Source: Rhodocollybia butyracea
Taxonomy: Eukaryota; Basidiomycota; Agaricomycetes; Agaricales; Omphalotaceae
DNA length: 64,000 bases
Assembly: GCA_015501585.1 (NCBI GenBank)
Contig: JADNRY010000001.1
Coordinates: 434,001-498,000, forward strand
Reading direction: 5' to 3'
The notes beneath the pieces were generated by a model, which saw nothing but the letters and a program-made list of their open reading frames with translations, had not been told where the DNA came from and did not search any database. Positions within the stretch are counted from its first letter, which is position 1; every line of letters starts with the position of its first letter. Below, piece by piece: positions 34,154 through 45,703 of the stretch. The position numbers and the translations under genes were made by a program.

Positions 34154-36110
34154 TAGAGAATCTTTTTGATCCAGTCCAGGTGCATTATATGACCCCTAGT
34201 CTTCTTCACATACACCATATATACTAAAGCACCAGATGATACGCATGTGAAGGACGCAACTGCAGCCCAACGAAACTGCGAGGGGCGCCAAAAGACCATT
34301 GTTAGAGAAAATCTGTATGGTCATTGCAGTAAGTACTAAGCCGAAAGTATGAATCGAAGGTGTACGCACTTGATAAGACTGGCGACATTTTGCATCGTAT
34401 ATTGCAAGGCGGTGAGGGAGTTTCGTTTTGGGTGGGTGATGAGCGCAATCTGTAGCTGTTTTGTCTGAATGAGGTCGAAAGCCCAGAGGCCAATTCGCGA
34501 TAACGCCATTCCTATTCTCACCGGTGTGAGGTTCGCTCGTCTTTGGAAAGTACTATACACACCTCCAAAAATCAAGATTGCACCCAGAAGTCCTATGCCT
34601 GGATGCCCGGGTGAAGATTGGGTAGTAAGAGCACAAAGCGCAAAGAGCACTGGAGCAAGTGATAAAACCATCGACCTGTATAGTTTGATTAGCGATAGGG
34701 GGAAGAGTGGTATGATAAGAAGGCAGACCAGATACTCCAATTACCAGCCCGCTCAGTCCCTATCCTTTTTTCCAAAGGGAGGGCAAGGGCAGTTCCAAGA
34801 AGTCCAGTAATGACACACAGACCACGCATTTCAGCAATCAAGTCGTCTGAAAATGAGAGCATCTTCAAATAACCAACCATAATGCCGTCGAAGCTATTTC
34901 AGATGGTTAGCGACACGGGAATTAGGGAAGACGCTAAACATACGAAAGCACAGTAATATAGAGTAAAGATATAGCGAGGGACGAAAAGAACACAGGAAGG
35001 CGAATCAATTCTGTCCACTCTGGTGCAATCAAGCGTTTCATACGAAGTCGTAGGCCTTCGAACCCAGTAGATATGTTCGTCGTCGTCGCCACAAGTTCTG
35101 CCTCAGGCTGTTGTCCATGCGACTCGTTCAACCTGTCGGACTGTTCTGACTCCAGAGTAGGGAACCTTTTATAGACTATTCTGATCCAGTACAGCTCAAA
35201 GATCATTGAAGTAATGGCAATAAGAGATAGTACAGAGAGTGACACTATGTTGTTGTACCCCACTGTGAGGAACGAGACAAATAACGGCGCACACAGTTTG
35301 CAGAGCAGATTAATCTGGCGGAGGTATGTGTTCAACCTGGAAAGTTTGTCAGAAGAGGTGGGCCCTCGGCATATGGTTGATGCCCAATCTTTTTCAACGG
35401 CTATGGAAATGCAAATATTGGAAAGACTGAGGATACACCCGGAAAAGACAAGCACAAGGAAAGGAAGTGTCACGAAATCATTCAGGTTTGTCCGCGGCGT
35501 TGTCAAAGCAGAGAGGGAAAACAACCTTCTGATTTTATCGAAAGGAAGGAGGTTTTCTTTTGACTGGTCCCACAGCATGATTGAAAAACAAGTATAGCAA
35601 CTGAGTGCAGATAACTTTTGCACCAGTATACTTGCCCGGACAAGCCATAATCTGTTATATTTGTCGACCAACGAGCCTGCCCAGCGAGACCATGCAATGC
35701 CAGACACTTTAATTAATAAAAAAAATTACAAAAGCCCTCGTAGCTGAAGCACTTGGGACACGCACGAGTCATGGCAAATCCAAGGATCGATGACGGCAGC
35801 AGTGTGTCTTCAAAGTAATCAATGAGATACAGATACACAGCAAATTCTGCTGTTCGGTCTCCCCAGGCACTACGGAGCAGTTGAGCCCAGCAGGATTGGG
35901 TGCTTCAAAGCCATACCTCGATAAATGTTGGATGAGAAGGCAACGTAGACCTGTGCGGTCGAAAGCATCTTCGTTCTCCGCATGTGTTTCCGCCGGTTGT
36001 TCAGAAGAGGGTATCAATGGTGTAGATTCGTTTAGCACAGACATTTCAGCAGTCTTGAAGGTGGATTGCAAGTGGGGTGAAGGTGGAAGACCCGAAGACG
36101 TCGGTACCAA
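34153..36110 (-). CDS. Ferroportin-like iron exporter (SLC40 family)
   Basis: This is a multi-pass membrane protein exporting ferrous iron. The start at 36110, or the in-frame ATG at 36044 (MSVLNESTPLIPSSEQP), is followed by WGDRTAEFAVYLYLIDYF, SGIAWSRWAGSLVDKYNRLW, SISIAVEKDW-like VEKDWASTICRG, LNTYLRQINLLCKLCAPLFV (the SLC40 signature around helix 5), a cytosolic loop rich in Glu/Gln, APEWTELIRLPVFFSSLAIS, LSFDGIMVGYLKMLSFSDDL, and the C-terminal SRIGLWAFDLIQTKQLQIAL. It ends GHIMHLDWIKKIL at 34153. About twelve hydrophobic segments are visible, as expected. Seven or so short introns interrupt it. Fungal members are less studied than animal ones; location in the plasma or vacuolar membrane cannot be told from sequence. 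No break was seen. Confidence 0.88.
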
Positions 36111-36810
36111 TCATGATGCATGATCAGCAGGTCGTGGGTGTACTACTTGCAAGTTGAAGTTACTACTGGAAGCCGCTGTCCGGCACTTGCGCTGGAAACA
36201 GCATGCTGGGCTGCTGACTACCGAAATCGAAAGCTTCTAGGAAGTCTAGGTACTCTGTCCGAGGTAGTTTGTCTAGAAATTGATCACCAGCTTACCATGA
36301 TAGACCATGATTCTATCTGAAGGGCGCCGGGGTTGAGTGAAAGATTGAACTTGAACTTACTCCCACCATGGTGATATGTACTGGACAACTCTAAAGACCG
36401 AAAGTCCTATCACTCAATACTCAGTGTTGCCAGCCACATGTAGCAATCCGAGTCTATCCACCATTATGTAGCCTGACCAGCCATCTTTGATTTAGTAGCG
36501 ACGAACAAGTCGTCTATGTATCCAGTCCCTGGAATTCAGGTCGACGACGTAAAAGATTCGGTTAACACTGATACCTGTACAGCAGTGGGATTGTTGCTTG
36601 CGTTGCAAGTCCTAACAGCGTCTCAAATCTCAAATCCTTTTCGTCACACCGTAACTACAGTCTGTAGACTTACCTTAATTTCGAGACTAGCTGACAACTT
36701 GTACATCACCTGAGCTACTTAAAGTGTCGTAGTAAGCCAATGGAAAACCTGTTTTCCTGTTTTCGTGGATCCTACATCCAGAGTACAAGCACACGGAAAC
36801 AATCTATATC
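36111..36810. other. Intergenic, 700 bp
   Basis: This holds the upstream region of the ferroportin gene and the 3' flank of the eIF2-beta gene. There is a small imperfect palindrome around 36110-36125 (ATCATG ATG CATGAT). No coding frame is convincing. Confidence 0.4.
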
Positions 36811-38096
36811 TACGCAGGTCGATTTTTGCTTCTCTTCCCGACTTGGGCTTGGAAACCGCTCTTGATGGCGTTGACACTACGCCTACTACCACAGCTCTCG
36901 CATGACATGAAGAAGATACGATTTTCCTTTGTGAGAAGGGTGTCCATGGATTTGCAAGTTTTGCAAGCAACATACTCGACTGTGAATTTGTTTTAGAGAC
37001 AGTAACAAAAAGATGGTTCTAGCACATACCGATGTATCGCCGCAGAACGTTTTCAACCTGCTTTTGCTGGAAACGACCTTTGATAACCAGGCGGCCAGCC
37101 CCGTCGACGCTTCCGGTGGTACCCATTTCCGAGAAGAGAAATTGGATGACATGTTCGGGCTATGCAGATGAGTGAGAAAACGTACAGACGCGGACGCAGT
37201 AGAAATAACCATACCTGTCTGTGCATTTTCTTACAGATATCGGTAACATTGGCGAAAACAGATCGCTTGTTACCTTCACGATGGATGGAAGGCGGGGCAA
37301 TGGTATATCGTTTCTGAGAGGATGATGAGAGAAGAGCAGGATTGGCAGCGTGAAGAAGTGCGTAGAAGCGAGTGAGAAGCTGGAACAAAAATACTCATGA
37401 GACCAGTACGTGCACATCAAACCGATATATATACCTCTGGGTAAGCATAATCCCGATCACTGGTGAGCCAGGGCTCGTTTCCCATATCAACACCGACTGG
37501 AGGGGCGTCAGGTTGAGCAAAGGGATCGTTCTCGAGATCAGCGTCATCGATATCAAGGTTCGGATTGTGTTCTACTTCTACGTCTTCATCATCATCGCCA
37601 GCCGATTTCGATTTGGACTCGGATAGTTCCTTTTCAAATGCTTCCATATCCAAAGCAGCTTTTTTCGATTTCTTCTTCTTCTTCTTTATGTCGGAAAAGT
37701 CTAAATCTTCTGTTATCGCAGGAGCAGAAACAGCATCCTTTGGTGTTGACGTTCCCGAATCTCCATCCCCCTAGACACAGGTTAGATGGTATACAAAACA
37801 TGGCGAATTCCACTTGCAAGGTCCATCGGGATCTCCTTCTTCTTTTTCTTCTTCTTTAAATCACCAAACATTGCTTTGAAATCATCATCCTCCCCTTCCT
37901 CGCCGTTTGATTTCATCTGCTCATGAGCAGTTGTAGGGCCCAAATCGACAGTTTCTCCAGTTGTAGTTGTGTTATCGATTGTCTCTGGAGCTGGTGCTGT
38001 TGGATCAGCATCTGCGCCGAGCGGATCTTCAGTGAAGGCCACGGCCTTTTTCTTGCGTTTCTTGAGAGAAGGGTCAAAAAGAGGTTCTTCTGACAT
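36811..38096 (-). CDS. SUI3: Translation initiation factor eIF2 subunit beta
   Basis: eIF2-beta is part of the GTP-binding complex that brings initiator Met-tRNA to the 40S subunit. The start at 38096 ([20 protein letters not shown]) begins a leader with three lysine clusters ([25 protein letters not shown]), the K-boxes that bind eIF5 and eIF2B-epsilon. The conserved core follows: [60 protein letters not shown], and [19 protein letters not shown]. The C-terminal C4 zinc finger is CKTC...CESC (near 36890-36970), and the protein ends GKRSKNRPA at 36811. Introns of about 50 nt split it. It is divergent from the ATP synthase gamma gene. Confidence 0.95.
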
Positions 38097-38196
38097 GGTT
38101 AAGAGCAAGATACTGGTGACTCGCGCGATCATTTGCTTTATAAGCTTTTCCCATGGATAATGAGAAACTGCCGGATTTTTCCGACTTCCTTCTTCA
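38097..38196. promoter_or_regulatory. 100-bp bidirectional promoter, SUI3 / ATP3
   Basis: Exactly 100 bp separate the ATG of eIF2-beta (-) from the ATG of the mitochondrial ATP synthase gamma subunit (+). Both genes are growth-linked, so shared control elements are likely. No known site was identified by eye. Confidence 0.55.
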
Positions 38197-39300
38197 ATGT
38201 TTGCTCGACGTGCTTCCCGTGTCGTCGCCCGGCCTTCGCTGCTGGCGGCGCCCTCAAATGCCAGAAATATGGCTACTCTTCGTGAAATCGAGCTGCGTCT
38301 TAAATCAGTCCGCAACATCGAGAAAATTACCAAGGTATAACACGTCGAATTCTTTGTGTCAAATGCTAATTCGTTATTAGTCCATGAAAATGATTGCTTC
38401 CACCAAACTGGCCAAGGCACAAAGGGCCATGCAGTCAGGAAAGCTGTATGGTGAAGCCAACGCTGGTTTGTGCTTGTTCAAGCTCGGACATTCAGATGTC
38501 TGATTTTTGTGCACAGAGGTTTTCGAAACTGCCAAGGAAGGTTCTACAAGCTCTCGAAAACTGTTCCTCGTCATCTCCTCAGACAAGGGTCTCTGCGGTG
38601 GAATTCACTCTTCTGTCACTAAGGCAACTCGCCGAGCTTTCAACAACGTGCCAGACTCTCCCATTCCTGGTGTTACTGTAGACGCAGATAGCCCTATCAT
38701 GGTCATTGGTGACAAGTCCAAGGCCCAGCTCGCTCGTATCTACCCCAACAACTTTCAGCTTACGTTCAACCAGATTGGAAGGGATGTCCCGACTTTTGCA
38801 GACGCTGCAGGGGTTGCAGACTTGGTGGTCAAGAGCGATGTTGAATACGACTCTATCGTGATCATTTACAATAAGTTCGTCTCCGCCATTTCATACGAGG
38901 CTGCTGCCATGGAAGTCAAGGGCGAAAAGGCTTTGAAAGAGAGCGGTAAAACATTTTCCTTGACTTTGAAAATTATACACATTTATCAGTCTTATAGAGG
39001 GCTTCAAAAAGTACGAGATGGAGGATGACTTTACCAAAGATCTTGCGGAGTTCTCTCTCGCCAACGCTTTGTACGCCACTCTCACTGAATCTCATGCCTG
39101 CGAGAACAGTGCTCGTCGTAACGCTATGGACAATGCTTCCAAGAACGCTGGCGACATGATTGGCAGTTTGACAATGCAGTACAATCGTGGTAGACAGGCA
39201 GCCATTACCAACGAGCTTGTGGATATCATTACAGGTACGTGCGCCTACTGTATCTACCTAATCGATTCTGACGTTGCGTTCAGGTGCCAGTGCTCTGTGA
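38197..39300 (+). CDS. ATP3: Mitochondrial F1F0-ATP synthase subunit gamma
   Basis: This is the central rotor shaft of F1. The start at 38197 gives a basic, Arg/Ala/Ser-rich transit peptide ([20 protein letters not shown]), then [40 protein letters not shown] and [20 protein letters not shown], the hallmark N-terminal coiled coil and DKGLCG motif. The Rossmann-like middle includes [20 protein letters not shown]. The C-terminal helix has [38 protein letters not shown] and ends [19 protein letters not shown] at 39300. Four short introns (near 38335, 38467, 38945, 39235) fit phase. About 300 residues, normal length. Confidence 0.96.
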
Positions 39301-39649
39301 GCATATTAGAATTTATATACTTGGAACTGTAAGATCTCGTTGCATTCCATAAAATAAGGATTCGGTTTCTATTCGTGCAACAAGGATTCTGTGTTAGTGT
39401 CAGGTTCTGTGTAAGTAGGTAAGCTCTGTTCCATGACATAAGTGTATCGTTTCTTCAATGAGATGTGCGGCAGTTTGGTAACGGCCGTATCATAATAGTA
39501 GTATGTCTGAGCCGTAGCATAAGTTGAGGAACAGGAGGGAGAATAGGAGGTAGAAGATTTCTAAACTCGTAATGGTGTTTTAGTCAGGTCAAAGCTAGTT
39601 ATATTTTCCGTAATAATGACTGAATTAAGAGGTAAGGCGTGTTGACGGC
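39301..39649. other. Intergenic, 349 bp
   Basis: This is the 3' flank of ATP3 and the upstream region of the F-box gene. No further feature was seen. Confidence 0.4.
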
Positions 39650-41598
39650 ATGGACCCTTACTCTTATCTTTCATCCCACCAAGCAAAAATGGAGCCCACA
39701 ACTCATGTTTCGCTGGACACAATTCCTCAGGAAATTCTTTCGGAAATCGCACTCTTCACTTCAGCTGACGACTTCCTGGGACCTCCCACTGCACTTTTAC
39801 CTTTAATTTCGCTTACTCGCTGGACACATTCATGTCTTTCATTCTCTTCTAATCCCTACATCTATTCCAAGATTTATCAGGCAAAATTCGATGTATCTCC
39901 AGCCTATCGTAGGTTAGGAGTAGATTCGTTTGCAACCACAGTCCTCGCCCGAGAACTCAAACGAAAATGTATAATGCTACGTCGCATTCGAGATGGACGA
40001 GGATCACATGTAGACGACCCGTGCTTTGAAACTGAAATTGAGCTGCAAGGATTTCTGGTTCAAATCTACCTGACGGTAGTTGAAAACGAAGGAAATAATC
40101 AGCGGCAGCTTTGTGAATATGCTCATATTGACGAATGGCTTAAATCATTTTGGTTGGATGAGCGAGGCGCGTCTGGCTCCTGGCAAGCCATTCAGCGTGA
40201 AATTTGGCCATCTCACAATGCAGTTACATGCCTAGCGATGTGGTTATACTGGTTCCTTCTTAAACCTGGTGTGTTTCAAACTTGCTTTATCTCTCTTCAG
40301 ATACTTATACCCGTCCAGAACAATTCAAAATAGATGACCCATATACTCGTAGAGCCCTGGATACCCTCAAAGTTTACGCGTTGGGCGCTCACTGGGTACG
40401 TCCTCATGAGCACAACGTTTTTGGTTGCTCACATAAACGCTAGTATCCTCTTGTCACGCCATCGTGGACCGAGTTCTTTCCTTCACCGAGCACTGATGGC
40501 GCGCCATTGACGATGTATGGCTCAAGCATTGGTCTTAAAGCACCTGCTCTTTCCATTCCTGCCATTCTCTCGTTTATTTCGCTACTCAGTCATCTTTATG
40601 GACGGACAGAGTATCCTATGCCATTAGTGCCTTCACAGGCTTCTCCGCCCCAGTCAACGCTTTTGAACACTTTTGGAAACGAGTGGGAGCTCGAATGGGG
40701 CAGATCAACAAATCTAGGAACTCGTAAAATTTCAGTTGACAAGGAATTGTCTGATGTTTTCAGACCAGGAAGGTATGTTTCACGTATGTTATCGAAGGCC
40801 TGCAACCCGACCCTTGATCATCTTAGTATTGAAGGTGTATGGGAGGGCATGTTTACGGTAATCTGTCTTCTTGGTTCGGTCAACAATTTAATCGACTCTT
40901 TATCTAGTATACAGAGTTTACGTCTTACGCTGCGCTTCTTTCTGGTGCTCCACCCCATTTTCTGCAAAACATACTAGTTGCACAGCATAAACAGACATGG
41001 AAACTTCGGGAGCACCATCTTTTATCTCCCTGTGGAACTGAACATCTCCCCGAACCAGTTGCCGCCGGCAATGCACTGCACGCATACTTTCCATTGGGAA
41101 CTCATATCGAGGAAACTGTCCAAGGCCTCAAGATCACTGAACCCACTGTAGGTAAGAAACCGTCATTGTATCAACGACCGAAAAAGGATCAGCCAACAAC
41201 CAACGACGATGATGAAACCTTGCGTCAACGCGTTTTAGATATAATCATCACAGGCGAAGTGAGTTGTCTCAAAAACCACTTGCAACAACCTGCTGATATT
41301 GATATCATTAGGGTCATTCTTCTTGGGGTGAATTCAGGTTAATCGGTAGAGTACGTCCTCGCGATGGATTTATCTCTCTCTCGAAAGACTACGTGCGTCT
41401 TTCCGTATGCCTCTTCTTTTGCTCCACGCCGTTTCTAAACATATTCGTCAGATAAACGGTGATAGGGGAAAGTGGCTCTATCGCGGATATCTCGTAGGAA
41501 ATCTCAATTCCAATCTGGCAGGACGATGGCGGGACACGATGAGCCCACCGTCGGTTCCTGGATATGAAGGATGCTTTACCATGACACGACGCTGCTAA
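39650..41598 (+). CDS. F-box-like protein of basidiomycete type
   Basis: From an ATG at 39650 (or the second at 39689, MEPTTHV) the protein has an F-box-like segment SLDTIPQEILSEIALFTSAD followed by LLPLISLTRWTHSCLSFSSN, then a long helical body: DSFATTVLARELKRKCIMLR, DEWLKSFWLDERGASGSWQA, CLAMWLYWFLLKP, RRALDTLKVYALGAHWYP, and a Pro-rich stretch. Later exons contain FRPGRYVSRMLSKACNPTLD and GVWEGMFT, then PTTNDDDETLRQRVLDIIIT-GEGHSSWGEFRLIGRVRPRD and a final exon ending PPSVPGYEGCFTMTRRC. Five or so introns splice in frame. The C-terminal part (WGEFRLIGRVRPRDG... GRWRDTMSP) is shared by many Agaricomycete proteins of unknown role. It may be an SCF adaptor. Confidence 0.75.
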
Positions 41599-41794
41599 GC
41601 GTTTGCTGACATCTGGCGGTCTATCATAATGTAACCTGTATCTGCAGTCATAGTAAAATATACATCATAGTAAAATATACATTCTAGCTATATGCTTTCG
41701 TGTCTTAGTAGGCTTCAGCTCCAAACGAAAAACTTTGAAGAGCCGGTATATTTTTGAAAAATCATTTGGTTCGTTTCTTTGTTTAGTTAAGTGG
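41599..41794. other. Convergent 3' flanks
   Basis: 196 bp between the end of the F-box gene and the end of the lactonase-like gene. A short direct repeat (AGTAAAATATACAT, near 41650-41680) is present. Confidence 0.5.
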
Positions 41795-43404
41795 CTAATT
41801 ATGCATCAATGACATTCCTCCCGCCGCTATCTGAGCGAGGTAAATCTTGGTTCCCGCAAGTATTACTAGACGACCTTTGCCCGCAAAGGCAAAGTTGGCC
41901 GATGTGGTACCTAAAAAAAATTTACCAATCAATTTTCCCGACGGATTCCAAACCTGTTAACGAAAGGAATGCATTTATCAACCCGGGAAGGACAGGTAAA
42001 CAGACTTACTTGAACGCCGTCAGAACATGCACCGTAGACATTCCCAAACTCGTCAACACCAACACCATCTGGCACACCAGCATCAACATAGGCGAACACT
42101 CTTTTGTTTGTGAGAGCCATTGTTTTCGGGTCAACGTTGTATTGTTGTCTGTATAATGTATTGACTTGGATAGCCAGTTCTGAAACCTGGGAATGGCTTA
42201 CATCGTTGCGGGATATGTTAGGTTCTGACCGAAATGTGCAGACAGAGAACCAGAATCAGAGCTATAGGAAGTTCAAATGAAATCATAGAAGGATGGTAAA
42301 CTGATGACGACTTACATGTATATAAATTTGTAGTCTTTGGAGAATGCAAGCCCATTGGGTTTATTTAGCTGATCAGCCACGACACGGATAGCTCCAGTTC
42401 GAGGGTCGAAACTATATATATGGTTAGGAAGCTGTGGCTCAGGTTTGAAGTCTTGGTAGTATCCATAACTTCAGAATCGTGAGCAACGTAGATACCCAAA
42501 CGAATGAGAACGATTGCATACGGAACGTCAGTGAAAAATATCTGTACCCGGGGCAGTTAATATCAGCTATGGCTTGGAGGGAGAGGCACACCTGTCCTGA
42601 AGAATGGACTTTGACGTCATTGAGGGAGTTGAACTGCCGCCCATAGAAGTTGTCCAGGAGGACAGAAACCTGATACGAATGAGGGTCCATAAGAGCAAGA
42701 TTCGCAGGACGATGTCCTCGTCCTTCATTCATCAGGATAATTTGCCCCTTGTAGAGCCCAGTGGCTCCATTCGTCATTTGTATGCTCTCTGGGAGGTCAA
42801 TCTAATAGCGTCTGACCAATTGAGAAACCTGTGTATAAAGTCTAAAGAAATGACCAGTGACCTTGTAGTGAGTGACATTCACGTCTACTGGGCTTCCTCC
42901 CATGGCTAGTGCGACTTCTTTTAATGATATTTTTGCGACCTGGTTGTTATAGTCGATATTACTGCGTCCAAGTTCCCCGCCTGCATTGCTACAGTAAAAA
43001 ATCTCGTCCGTATCTGGTACCCAGACTGGAGCTTCGTGAGCGAACGCAAATGACGGATCGGACCTGATGGCATTCAAAGAAGGGTTTGGACCTATTACAT
43101 CCAAAAATTCTTCGTCAAACACTTGAAAAAAAGGCGTAGTACTGTTCGTCGGATTGTAAAGCTGTCGTCCAAGTGTATCACGAAAGTTTCCATCTGTGCC
43201 CATTACATTGAATTCCAGTTGGTTTACAAGCTGCACCCCAGACAGTTTGTCAAACGTGAAGGCGGCGATTCAATGGCGGACTATACCTACAGTAACTTGT
43301 CCATACTTATCGTGGACGATGCGCTCTTGACGTGGACGATTGAATGCATACAAAAGAGCAAGGGACCCCACTACAACACTGAAGAGCACTGATCTAGATG
43401 ACAT
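41795..43404 (-). CDS. SMP-30/gluconolactonase-like beta-propeller protein
   Basis: The start at 43404 gives MSSRSVLFSVVVGSLALLYA, a signal anchor or signal peptide of about 20 hydrophobic residues. After an intron follow VMGTDGNFRDTLGRQLYNPT, PSFAFAHEAPVWVPDTDEIF, INLP-like TNGATGLYKGQIILMNEGRG, DNFYGRQFNSLNDVKVHSSG, IFFTDVPYGFLN, RVVADQLNKPNGLAFSKDYK-FIYISDSG, and DAGVPDGVGVDEFGNVYGAC. The motifs HEAP, N-S-L-N-D, KPNGLAFS and DGVGVDEFGN place it in the calcium-dependent SMP-30/lactonohydrolase group of six-bladed propellers. Fungal members are known lactonases or are uncharacterised. It ends AAGGMSLMHN at 41795. The substrate is unknown. About eight small introns split it. Confidence 0.85.
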
Positions 43405-43551
43405 GAGCAGTTGCCATCAAGCGCTCACATCAATTTCTCAGTGGGAACACGAAATTACATTATCTTGGGTTAAGCGGGGGATCGGCGTGATCAACGATAG
43501 GAGAAAACTACAGGAAATGCAATAAAAACATGGCTATAATTACAGCTGAGA

Positions 43552-45395
43552 TTACCGGAGAGCACTTAGTCGCAATGTACTTCCTCGCATTGGGTTATCA
43601 CGAGATGATCCAAGCACGCTCTCGTCTAGATCCTCACCTACACCTGCAGTACCCATGATGACAGCCAAGTCTTTGAGATCCTTGGATAATATTTTCGTAA
43701 GATGAGCTAGACCAGCCTGCTGCTCTGACAGAATCTACAGAGGGACATTAACGTCAGTATATAGCGAACCAATTAACATCCTCACCTGTGCAATTCTGGC
43801 CAAACCGTCCTCATCTACAACCTTCCATTCACCATTTCCTCCTATAGTCGCATTCAAGCTTTGCTCCCTAGCTTTCAATGCGCCTATGACAGCCCAAAGC
43901 TCCCCTAGCTTGCTTTTTAGCCGACCTTTACTTAGCACCTCATTATTCGATCTTGAGTTTCCACTGACACCGACCTCGGACACAACCTCTTCAAGTGTGC
44001 CTCGTAACGTTTCTTCGTTCTCATTGATAGCTGAGCTTCGCACGCTGGGTATCAGCAGGTGCAGATGTTGTACAAGTTTTAGTAGGCGGTGGGTCAGTTG
44101 CGTTTGGAGAGCAGAATAACGCTGTAGTCGAGGCACTGTAAGCGTCGAATGATTTGTTGAAAGCGTCTGGAGTTTTTTCTGGAGCTCAAGGAGCTTTTCT
44201 TTATGGCCGGCGGATTGGGATGCCTGAGCATCGACCCGACCTCGAAGGTCGTCAAATCCGATGGCGAGAACCGGTACCAAACTAAGAGGCTTGATTAGTC
44301 AAAGGCGATAAGAAGCAAAATTGCAGTTTACCAGGTGGAATCGGGATTTTCACGCATAGCTTTGTGCCATAGAGCATCATTGACAGCGTTGGGAGGGCGT
44401 CCGTAGAGGTTAACCTGCGAAGGCTCAACTATGTTGTAGAAATAATGCTAGATATACCGTTCAGGGAAGTATGATTGTAAAGCAAGAATTATTCACCTGA
44501 AACCGACATGTTGCCGGATTCTGGGCATTCCATGCTCCCACAATTGCTTCAATTTTTTCTTGTAATCGAGAAAATTGTAACTGAGCATCCGCACTCTGGC
44601 TTTGGGTGCCCAGAGTACTCGAGACCAATCCTCCAGCTGGTTTACCTAGAGCACTCATTCCAAGGGTACTGGTACCTAGAGTGTTATTTCCCCCGAATAT
44701 GGAGCTTCCGCCTAGTGTGCTACCTGTCGTGTTGGTGGCAGGCGCAGAGTTAGTGCTACCAAACAGCGAGCCTGTTCCAGATTGGCCTGTGGTTGCCGAC
44801 CCCCCGAAAAGCGGATTTGTATTGGTGGATGCACCCCCGAAAAGCGGATTAGGAGCGCCAAACAAACCAGGCTTTGGCTGGTTGACATTTTGCTGTTGCT
44901 GCTGCCCACCAGGAGGTGTAGCAAAAAAGCCAGCATTTCCTGCTGCTGGTTGTGCAGTGGTGGAACTAAGCAAAGGATTTGTGCCAGAGACTGTATCTGT
45001 ACAAGGTCAGATCGCATGGCGGCAAGCGATGTTATTAGATACTCACTCGTCGAACCAAATAAGCCAGTTCCTGTATTCGTGGCAGGTTTGGCAAACAAGC
45101 TATTTCCCGTATTGCTCCCGAATAGACTTGGATTAGCACCAGAGCTGGTAGTGTTCGTGTTGGAACCAGCGAACAAAGAGCTTCCACCTAGCGGTTGCTG
45201 AGTATTCGTATTTGTGTTGGTTGATCCAAACAAGGATGTACCGGGTTGCTGAGTATTGGCGTTATTTGTGCTTTGTGTTCCAAAAGATCCAAACAGACTT
45301 CCTCCCGCAGATTGGTTAGCAGCCGGGGTACCGTTGTTGGTATTTGCTGAACCAAATATGTTGTTTCCAGCGTTGGTAGACCCAAAAAGAGACAT
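43552..45395 (-). CDS. NUP54: FG nucleoporin NUP54 (yeast Nup57)
   Basis: This is a central-channel nucleoporin of the NUP62 complex. The start at 45395 gives MSLFGSTNAGNNIFGSANT, then about 250 residues of FG repeats of the SLFG, GLFG, PLFG and SIFG kind with Asn/Thr/Gly/Gln spacers. Then comes the alpha-helical part: DAQLQFSRLQEKIEAIVGAW-NAQNPATCRFQ, HYFYNIVEPSQVNLYGRPPN-AVNDALWHKAM and ENPDSTWLVPVLAIGFDDLR, the NUP54 signature. Coiled coils follow, KEKLLELQKKLQTLSTNHST onward, and it ends at GSTLRLSALR. The repeats are coded with rather uniform codons. Small introns lie near 45010-45045, 44475-44500, 44280-44330 and 43740-43785. Length is about 510 residues, normal for fungi. Confidence 0.93.
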
Positions 45396-45703
45396 CTTGC
45401 TATCAGAGCGAACTACAAAAAGGAAAGTTATGATCTCCACGTGCTATTCATTGAGTCGACAAACTTACAAGAATCGCTACAAAATATCGCGAAGTCAAAG
45501 TTGAGGCACGCTTAAACGCTCGCGAGCATGTTCACACGTATCAGTGATGACTAAAACGATAACAAAGGATATACATCGAGTTTGAGTAATGAGCAAGCAA
45601 CATAAAGAGACTATTACTGTAAGAATTATTTTTAAAGAGCAAAGAAATCACATATGTGCAATTACAGTAAAGATACTAGCAAACTTCAAGAGGTATCAAG
45701 TGG
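45396..45703. other. Intergenic, tandem genes
   Basis: Upstream region of NUP54 and 3' flank of CAC2; no further signal was noticed. Confidence 0.4.

Noticed and set aside
44606..45201. Long plus-strand open frames opposite NUP54
   Set aside because: They are shadows of the FG-repeat coding strand, whose repeat codons lack antisense stops.
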